Source: an uncultured Pseudomonadota bacterium (lineage in GTDB: Bacteria > Pseudomonadota > Alphaproteobacteria > RF32 > CAG-239). Taken from it: a DNA stretch of 10,023 nt. Below, piece after piece: positions 5,719 through 10,023 of the stretch (its first letter is position 1; the number at the start of each line of letters is the position of its first letter). Position numbers and translations under genes: made by a program. The stretch lies in contig CABUWG010000055.1 of NCBI GenBank assembly GCA_902495305.1, positions 1 through 10,023 of the forward strand, read 5' to 3'. A model generated the notes under the pieces. It did not search any database. It saw nothing but the letters and a program-made list of their open reading frames with translations, and was not told the DNA's origin.

Positions 5719-6555
5719 TTATAAGTCGCGGTACGGGTTGGCCGGATAGGTGCCCAGAATGTTGACTTCCTGCGAGAAGAAGGCCAGTTCTTCAAAAGCG
5801 TTTTTATAAGCCTGTTGAGCCGGATGGGCTTCAATTTCAACATAAAACTGCGCCGAAACAAATTTGCCGTCGAGCAGGTAGCTTTCGAGTTTGGTGATGT
5901 TTATGCCGTTGGTAGCGAAGCCGCCCAGAGCTTTATATAATGCGGCAGGAATGTTTTTGGCGTGAAAGATAAAGGACGTGATGTATTTTTCGCCGTCGTA
6001 TTCGGGAATTTCCTGTTGCGGAGACATAATCAGAAAACGGGTGGTATTGTTGGCGGCATTTTCTATGTTGGCGGCCAGTTTTTTCAGGCCGTAAATTTCT
6101 CCGGCAAGCTGTGAGGCGATGGCCGCCTGTTTTTTGTTATTGTCACGGATAATGTCCGCACAGGATTTGGCGGTGTCAATACGGGCGGCCGGCGTAATCC
6201 GGCGGCTTTTGAGAAATTCGGAGCATTGGGCCAGAGCCTGCGGGTGGGAATAGGCGGTTTCTATTTCGTGCAGGTTGCTTTCAGGAAGTCCCCAGAGCTG
6301 ATGTTCAATACGGAGAAAGTGCTCGCCGACAATATAAAGGCCGGATTTGGGCAGCAGAAAGTGGACATCGGCAACGCGGCCGGCGTTAGAGTTTTCAACC
6401 GGAATGACGGCCAGATCAATCTGTTTTTCGTGTACGAGGGTCATGGCTTTTTCAAAAGTATCGCAGGCAATGTATTCCTGTTCGGGAAAAAGCTGACGGG
6501 CGGCAATCTGAGAATAGGCTCCGGCCACGCCCTGATAAGCAATTTTTAATTTCAT
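5719..6555 (-). CDS. pheA: Prephenate dehydratase (monofunctional, ACT-regulated)
   Basis: This cytoplasmic enzyme converts prephenate to phenylpyruvate, the penultimate step to phenylalanine. The 278-residue product has the catalytic domain at about 3-180, with the motifs GVAGAYSQIAA (9-19), DLAVIPVENSNAG (47-59), HPQALAQC (104-111) and the signature NTTRF (170-174), where the Thr-Arg-Phe is catalytic. A C-terminal ACT domain (about 190-270) binds phenylalanine for feedback inhibition. Its ESRP motif is replaced by ESYL (224-227), followed by LDGKFVSAQFY. I know this form from alphaproteobacterial enzymes. No chorismate mutase domain is present. I chose the ATG at 6555, which starts the fold (MKLKIAYQG) with AAAGGA about 10 bases upstream. 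A TTG at 6612 is in frame but coincides with the predicted -35 box, so it cannot be the start if that promoter is real. Confidence 0.96.
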   Translation of the reverse strand: MKLKIAYQGVAGAYSQIAARQLFPEQEYIACDTFEKAMTLVHEKQIDLAVIPVENSNAGRVADVHFLLPKSGLYIVGEHFLRIEHQLWGLPESNLHEIETAYSHPQALAQCSEFLKSRRITPAARIDTAKSCADIIRDNNKKQAAIASQLAGEIYGLKKLAANIENAANNTTRFLIMSPQQEIPEYDGEKYITSFIFHAKNIPAALYKALGGFATNGINITKLESYLLDGKFVSAQFYVEIEAHPAQQAYKNAFEELAFFSQEVNILGTYPANPYRDL

Positions 6556-6584
6556 GGGTGATTTTCCTTTATTTTTTTGCGCAT

Positions 6585-6612
6585 AGTATAAAAGTTTTGT
6601 GTTTTTGTGCAA
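6585..6612 (-). promoter_or_regulatory. Promoter of pheA
   Basis: Reading leftward, TTGCAC (6612-6607) and TATACT (6590-6585) are separated by 16 bases. The -10 matches five of six consensus positions and the -35 has the invariant TTG. Transcription would start near 6578, giving a leader of about 23 bases that contains the Shine-Dalgarno of the 6555 start. Confidence 0.6.
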
Positions 6613-6857
6613 GAAATTTTTGCGGCTTTTCAGAATCGGAAAGAGATGACTCTTTTGACGGAAAAAATTAAAAAAATACGACTATTTATGTATTGAATTT
6701 TTGTTGTAATGATGTTTTTATTCGTAATTTTTGCCGTTTTTTAATTTTTTTTGTCAGCAGAGTGTTTTTGTTGTTGAAAAATAAAATTTAATTGCTTAAG
6801 TTATTGCTGTATTAGTTGTTTAGCAATTAAGTAATAAACCCATATGGAGAAAATAAT
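6613..6857. other. AT-rich divergent intergenic region between pheA and pal
   Basis: These 245 bases hold no gene I can support. They are very rich in T-runs (plus strand) from about 6690 to 6780. They must contain the pal promoter, but I cannot fix it. TTGACG at 6655-6660 is a good -35 with only a poor TACGAC 16 bases later. TTGAAA at 6774-6779 has only TAAGTT 17 bases later. The Shine-Dalgarno ATGGAG sits at 6843-6848, just before the pal ATG. Confidence 0.5.
6788..6830. repeat. Inverted repeat upstream of pal
   Basis: TTAATTGCT (6788-6796) is exactly complementary to AGCAATTAA (6822-6830), with 25 bases between. It ends 27 bases before the pal ATG, so it can be a loop in the pal leader or a two-site operator. 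It is almost pure A/T, so chance is a serious alternative. Confidence 0.4.
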
Positions 6858-7319
6858 ATGAAAAAACTTTTAAGTTTGTTTTGTGCGATTGTTGTCTTGT
6901 CCGGATGTTCCTCTTTAGGTTCTGACGGCGGCCTTTTCGGCGGCAGTGAATGCGAAAGCAAAGCAGCTCGCGATTTTATGGAAAACGCTGAAGACAGAGT
7001 TTACTTTGCATTTGACAGCTCTGCTTTGTCTTTGAATGCAAGAGAGGCTTTGGACAGCCAAGCTAATTGGTTGAAAGACCACAACAATGTTGATGCTGTT
7101 ATCCAAGGTTACTGCGATGACAGAGGAACCAGAGAATACAACTTGGCTTTGGGTGAACGTCGTGCCAATGCCGTAAAAGCTTATCTGGTATCTCAGGGTA
7201 TTGCCGCAGACAGAATTTCTGTCATCTCTTACGGTAAAGATCATCCGGCTGTAGAAGGTCAGAATGAAGCTGCCTGGGCTCAGAACCGTCGTGCAGTTAC
7301 AGTTGTTAAACTGCGTTAA
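6858..7319 (+). CDS. pal: Peptidoglycan-associated lipoprotein Pal
   Basis: Pal is an outer-membrane lipoprotein that binds peptidoglycan and, with TolB and the TolQRA motor, draws the outer membrane inward during division. The 153-residue product has a lipoprotein signal ending in the lipobox LSGC, so C17 is the lipidated first residue. A short glycine/serine linker follows. The OmpA-like domain covers about 46-153, with VYFAFDSSAL (48-57), the ligand-binding segment GYCDDRGTREYNLALGERRA (84-103) and AQNRRAV (141-147), which supplies the arginine that binds diaminopimelate. The usual GHCDERGT reads GYCDDRGT here. Codons lean to AGA, GGT, GTT and GCT more than in neighbouring genes, which fits high expression. 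ATGGAG lies about 9 bases before the ATG. It has its own terminator, and no tolB is seen upstream, where pheA diverges instead. Confidence 0.96.
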   Translation: MKKLLSLFCAIVVLSGCSSLGSDGGLFGGSECESKAARDFMENAEDRVYFAFDSSALSLNAREALDSQANWLKDHNNVDAVIQGYCDDRGTREYNLALGERRANAVKAYLVSQGIAADRISVISYGKDHPAVEGQNEAAWAQNRRAVTVVKLR

Positions 7320-7341
7320 TCTGATCTGACGTCTGAATTAT

Positions 7342-7375
7342 AAAAACGTATCCTTATTCGGGGTACGTTTTTTTT
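7342..7375 (+). terminator. Intrinsic terminator of pal
   Basis: An 8-bp stem with one G-T wobble pairs ACGTATCC with GGGTACGT (7346-7353 with 7361-7368). Five A residues lie on the left and eight T residues follow on the right. It begins 22 bases after the pal stop and separates pal from cpoB transcription. Confidence 0.85.
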
Positions 7376-7411
7376 GTGTTGTTGCAGATGTGCGCAGATA
7401 AAAGTTTGGAC

Positions 7412-7440
7412 TTGTGCTCGGCTGATAATTATTTTAGGAT
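7412..7440 (+). promoter_or_regulatory. Possible promoter of the cpoB-tilS-mazG group
   Basis: TTGTGC (7412-7417) and TAGGAT (7435-7440) are 17 bases apart. An alternative -10, GATAAT at 7424-7429, lacks a good -35. A promoter is expected somewhere here because pal ends in a terminator and cpoB starts at 7482. Confidence 0.3.
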
Positions 7441-7481
7441 ATCCGATAATTGGTTGTAGCCTGAAACTTGAGGACATGAGA

Positions 7482-8372
7482 ATGAAAAAGACTAATTTTA
7501 TTACATTTTTGACAGCCGGCATTGCGGCCTTTTCTGCCGTATCCGCTGAGGCAGTTGCCCAGAGCGCCAGTGCCGCTATGGATGAAATTGCGATTTTGCG
7601 GGAGGATTTGAAGATCCTGCAACGGCAGGTGTATCGCAGCAATAATGAAATTAATCCGACATCGGCGGCGGATTTTGCCGTTAAAATCGGTGAATTTGAT
7701 GAAGAAATCAGAAAACTGACCGGACGGATTGACCAGTTGGAATTCAAGATTCAGGGCGTGGAAGACAAAATTGATTTGATGAACAAGGATATTGACGTCC
7801 GGATTAAAATGATTGAAGGCAAGCCGATTAATGCCGGAAAAGCCGGCGCTGCGGAAGCGGGAACGATTTCAATTTCCAAGGCGGCTCAGAGCGGAAAATT
7901 TTCGCCCAAAGTTGCAACAAACGCTCCCAAGTCGATAACGGGTGACAGTGTTGCCAAAGGTGAGGATCTGGCGCCGGTTAAAACCAAAAGTGCGGCGGAT
8001 TTGTATCAGGCCGGTCTGGATGCTTTGAAGACTTCGGATTATGCCACTGCGGATCAGAATTTTAATTCTATTTTGAAGCGTTATCCTGATGACAAGCTGG
8101 CCGGAAATGCGCAATACTGGCTGGGTGAAGTTTATTATGCCAAAAAAGACTGGCAGCGGGCTGCTATTGCTTTTGCCAAAGGTATTGAGAAATATAAAGA
8201 CGGGGCAAAGGGTGCCGACAGTTTGTTAAAACTCGGAATGTCCATGAAAGAGCTTGGCAAGAAAGATGAAGCCTGTCAGTCTTTCAGCAGTGTGAAAACA
8301 GAGTTTCCCAAAGCCGAAGCAACGGTATTGAACCGGGCGGCGGAAGAAGCCAAAAAGCTGGGGTGCAAATAG
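7482..8372 (+). CDS. cpoB: Tol-Pal-associated periplasmic protein CpoB/YbgF
   Basis: CpoB is the periplasmic protein encoded after pal; it links outer-membrane constriction to peptidoglycan synthesis at the septum. The 296-residue product has a Sec signal peptide (MKKTNFITFLTAGIAAFSAV and on, with cleavage likely after AVA at 24-26). An N-terminal coiled-coil segment at about 33-113 follows (MDEIAILREDLKILQRQVYR, RKLTGRIDQLEFKIQGVEDK). Next is an alanine/lysine-rich linker (about 114-168). A C-terminal block of three TPR-like repeats covers about 169-295 (ADLYQAGLDALKTSDYATAD; AQYWLGEVYYAKKDWQRAAI; SLLKLGMSMKELGKKDEACQ). GAGGA (7470-7474) lies 7 bases before the ATG at 7482; an ATG at 7476 is only one or two bases from it, so it is not preferred. 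The stop is immediately followed by the tilS start. Confidence 0.93.
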   Translation: MKKTNFITFLTAGIAAFSAVSAEAVAQSASAAMDEIAILREDLKILQRQVYRSNNEINPTSAADFAVKIGEFDEEIRKLTGRIDQLEFKIQGVEDKIDLMNKDIDVRIKMIEGKPINAGKAGAAEAGTISISKAAQSGKFSPKVATNAPKSITGDSVAKGEDLAPVKTKSAADLYQAGLDALKTSDYATADQNFNSILKRYPDDKLAGNAQYWLGEVYYAKKDWQRAAIAFAKGIEKYKDGAKGADSLLKLGMSMKELGKKDEACQSFSSVKTEFPKAEATVLNRAAEEAKKLGCK

Positions 8373-9503
8373 GTGCCGGTCAGTGAAAGGCTGCAGACTT
8401 TATTTGCAGCCAACCTAGATAGGATTAGCGCATATTATGAGGCAAGGCCGAGCGTTTGGGCCGTCGGGGTTTCCGGCGGGGCAGATTCTCTGGCCTTGGT
8501 TTATTTATTAAAAAACTGGAGCGATGAAAATAAAATCCGGGTGGTTGCCCTGACGGTGAATCATCAGCTGCGTCCTGAGGCCGGCGCCGAAGCGGAATAT
8601 GTTGCATTGCTTATGAAAAAAATCGGGGTGGAGCATCATATTTTATCCTGGGAGGGAAAAAAGCCGGAAAAGGGCATTGAAGAAGCGGCGCGGGAAGCAC
8701 GTTACGGGCTGTTGCGGGAATGGTGTTTGAAGAATGACGTGCCGGTGCTGTTGGTGGCGCATAATCAACGTGATCAGGCCGAGACTTTTTTAATGCGGCT
8801 GCAACGCGGCAGCGGGGTCGACGGGCTGGCGGCCATGCGGGAACGGACAGAGCGCAACGGGATTGACCTTTTGCGGCCGCTTCTGAATGTGGCGCCGGAG
8901 GAACTCAGGGCATATTTGCGGGAGCATGGCGTGCAATGGGTGGAAGACCCGTCAAACCGTGATGATGATTATCTGCGGGTGAGAATCCGCAAGCTGTTGC
9001 CTTTGCTGGAAGATAATGCCGGCATTACGGTTGACCGTCTGGCTGCAACGGCAGACAGAATGGCTCGGGTTCGGGATTATCTGGAAAGTGAAACCGAGAG
9101 ATTTATACAGACGGATGTTTCTTTTTGGGAAGATTGCGGCTGTGTCTTTTCGCCGTCTGTCTGGCTGAAGCTGCATCAGGAATTACGGTTGCGGGTGTTG
9201 ACCTTTTTGTTGAAAAAAATCGGCGGGAATGTTTATCCGCCAAGGATGGAGGAAAGCGAGCGGCTTGAAGCTGTTTTGTTGTCCGGAGATTTTAAAAGCC
9301 GGACACTTGGCGGATGTGAAATTATCAATTTCGGACACCGGATTTGGATTGTTCGTGAAATGCGATGCAGCGGGATTTTAAGACGCAAGGAATGGGACGA
9401 TTATGTTTTTGAGCACTCTGCATTGAAAAAACAAAAGTTACCGTATAAGCTTCGGTTAGCGCTTTGCAGGAAGGAAAAAGAATATGTTGCAATTGGAAAA
9501 TAA
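8373..9503 (+). CDS. tilS: tRNA(Ile)-lysidine synthase TilS
   Basis: TilS attaches lysine to C34 of the CAU-anticodon tRNA-Ile using ATP, so that this tRNA reads AUA and is charged with isoleucine. The N-type ATP pyrophosphatase domain (about 27-210) carries the P-loop-like SGGADS (34-39), VNHQLRPEA (62-70), AHNQRDQAETFLMRLQRGSG (129-148) and WVEDPSNRD (189-197). A helical middle part and a short C-terminal domain follow, with HRIWIVRE near 320. At 376 residues it is shorter than many TilS proteins of about 430, and the shortening lies in the C-terminal part; the catalytic domain is intact. The start is a GTG directly abutting the cpoB stop, with GGGGTG about 9 bases before it inside cpoB, so translation looks coupled. 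Its last 20 bases overlap the next gene. Confidence 0.95.
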   Translation: MPVSERLQTLFAANLDRISAYYEARPSVWAVGVSGGADSLALVYLLKNWSDENKIRVVALTVNHQLRPEAGAEAEYVALLMKKIGVEHHILSWEGKKPEKGIEEAAREARYGLLREWCLKNDVPVLLVAHNQRDQAETFLMRLQRGSGVDGLAAMRERTERNGIDLLRPLLNVAPEELRAYLREHGVQWVEDPSNRDDDYLRVRIRKLLPLLEDNAGITVDRLAATADRMARVRDYLESETERFIQTDVSFWEDCGCVFSPSVWLKLHQELRLRVLTFLLKKIGGNVYPPRMEESERLEAVLLSGDFKSRTLGGCEIINFGHRIWIVREMRCSGILRRKEWDDYVFEHSALKKQKLPYKLRLALCRKEKEYVAIGK

Positions 9504-9819
9504 TGCAAGCTTAAAGGATATTCAAAAAGAGATTATGCGGTTACAAAAAGAGCGCGGGTTTAGTGATAATCTGATGCATGTTTCCCTGTTGTTGGTTGAA
9601 GAAGTCGGCGAGATGTTGGGGCAGGTGCGTCGGCAGTATGTGACCGGACGGGATCCTTTGCCGGAAGATAATAAAAGCAGTCTGAAACATGAGATTGCCG
9701 ATGTTTTTATATTGCTTAATGTTTTGGCTTCGTGCACCGGAACAGATTTGGAAGAATCCTGGCGCAGCAAAGAAAAGCTGAATGATTGTCGTGATTGGCA
9801 AAATGTCGGCGGATTTTAG
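9484..9819 (+). CDS. MazG-like nucleotide pyrophosphohydrolase
   Basis: The 111-residue product is a single all-alpha NTP pyrophosphohydrolase domain of the MazG/RS21-C6 type. Such enzymes hydrolyse (d)NTPs to monophosphates, often to remove damaged or unwanted nucleotides. The metal-binding signature EXXE...EXXD is visible as E40-VG-E43 in LLVEEVGEML, and E70-IA-D73 in HEIADVFILLNVLA. A K-rich tail (SKEKLNDCRDW) completes the domain. A strong purine-rich AAGGAAAAAG precedes the ATG at 9484, which lies inside tilS in another frame, giving a 20-base overlap and likely translational coupling. The position after tilS is most often held by ftsH in proteobacteria, so this gene is an unusual member of the cluster. 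The true substrate cannot be read from sequence. Confidence 0.85.
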   Translation: MLQLENNASLKDIQKEIMRLQKERGFSDNLMHVSLLLVEEVGEMLGQVRRQYVTGRDPLPEDNKSSLKHEIADVFILLNVLASCTGTDLEESWRSKEKLNDCRDWQNVGGF

Positions 9820-9864
9820 ATCGTATTGTATACAAAAGAGTAAAGCAAGTATAATAAGTTTTTG

Positions 9865-9890
9865 AAGGAGGGCATGTTTCCTCCTTTTTT
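9865..9890 (+). terminator. Intrinsic terminator of the cpoB-tilS-mazG group
   Basis: AAGGAGG (9865-9871) pairs with CCTCCTT (9880-9886) around an 8-base loop and runs into six T residues (9885-9890). It lies 45 bases after the stop of the MazG-like gene. Confidence 0.85.
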
Positions 9891-9922
9891 GTTTTGGATT
9901 TATGTCATTTTTATTTTTCCTT

Positions 9923-9968
9923 TAGCCAAATTTTCCCCGCTTTTTCCTGTTCCCCTAGCCAAAATCCC
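9923..9968 (+). repeat. Direct repeat TAGCCAAA with trailing CCCC
   Basis: TAGCCAAA occurs at 9923-9930 and again at 9956-9963, exactly 33 bases apart, about three helical turns. Each copy is followed within a few bases by T-C-C-C-C. The stretch between is pyrimidine-rich. Both copies lie upstream of the promoter at 9990-10018, at roughly -65 and -98 from its predicted start, so they could be activator or repressor sites. Confidence 0.35.
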
Positions 9969-9989
9969 CATCCAACTTTTCATCTATGC

Positions 9990-10018
9990 TTGACACTGGC
10001 ATTTCTTTGTGGTATAGT
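9990..10018 (+). promoter_or_regulatory. Near-consensus sigma70 promoter reading out of the window
   Basis: TTGACA (9990-9995) is a perfect -35, TATAGT (10013-10018) matches five of six -10 positions, and the spacer is exactly 17 bases. The predicted start is about 10025, beyond the right edge. It is the best promoter match I find in the window, so a strongly expressed gene, possibly a stable RNA or an abundant protein, may begin just outside. Confidence 0.75.
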
Positions 10019-10023
10019 GACTA

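Noticed and set aside
6556..6612. TTG start extending PheA by 19 residues
   Set aside because: The TTG is the -35 box of the likely pheA promoter, and the added residues do not resemble the family N-terminus.
7374..7481. TTG start extending CpoB by 36 residues
   Set aside because: It begins inside the pal terminator T-run, and the extra residues would sit before a normal signal peptide.

Overview
The window reads as ordinary housekeeping chromosome of an alphaproteobacterium of moderate GC, probably an uncultured or host-associated lineage. The support is: an F0 ATP synthase cluster carrying both b' and b and standing apart from F1 genes; a DUF721/DciA gene followed by a membrane-anchored DsbA-like gene; a prephenate dehydratase whose ACT domain has the LESY form I associate with alphaproteobacteria; and the order pal - cpoB - tilS. 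A FliO/FliP pair suggests a flagellum. No exact species can be named from sequence alone, and I see no phage genes, transposase, CRISPR array, tRNA or rRNA.

Layout. At 1-117 (minus) is the start of a small gene that runs off the left edge, behind a hairpin-rich leader and an intrinsic terminator (118-343). fliO and fliP (1376 down to 344, minus) form a two-gene operon behind a good sigma70-type promoter. Diverging from it, dciA and a DsbA-family thioredoxin gene (1505-2792, plus) lead into atpI-atpB-atpE-atpF'-atpF (2841-5312, plus), closed by a bidirectional terminator. On the minus strand lie an unrecognised 95-residue ORF (5644-5357) and pheA (6555-5719), separated by another terminator. 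Pal (6858-7319, plus) has its own terminator. cpoB, tilS and a small MazG-like gene (7482-9819, plus) are packed tightly and end in an intrinsic terminator. The last 130 bases hold no gene but end in a near-consensus promoter that fires out of the window.

How the genes work together. The atp genes build the membrane proton channel, c-ring and peripheral stalk; F1 must be encoded elsewhere. Pal and CpoB belong to the Tol-Pal envelope-constriction system, with the tolQRAB genes absent from this window. TilS modifies the wobble base of a tRNA-Ile. DciA loads the replicative helicase. The DsbA-like protein acts on envelope thiols. PheA feeds phenylalanine synthesis.

I do not find a convincing undescribed multi-gene system. 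The items most worth a second look are the structured leader at 118-304, the orphan ORF at 5357-5644, the glycine-poor c-subunit helix, the MazG-like gene overlapping tilS where ftsH is usual, and the strong outward promoter with upstream direct repeats at the right edge.
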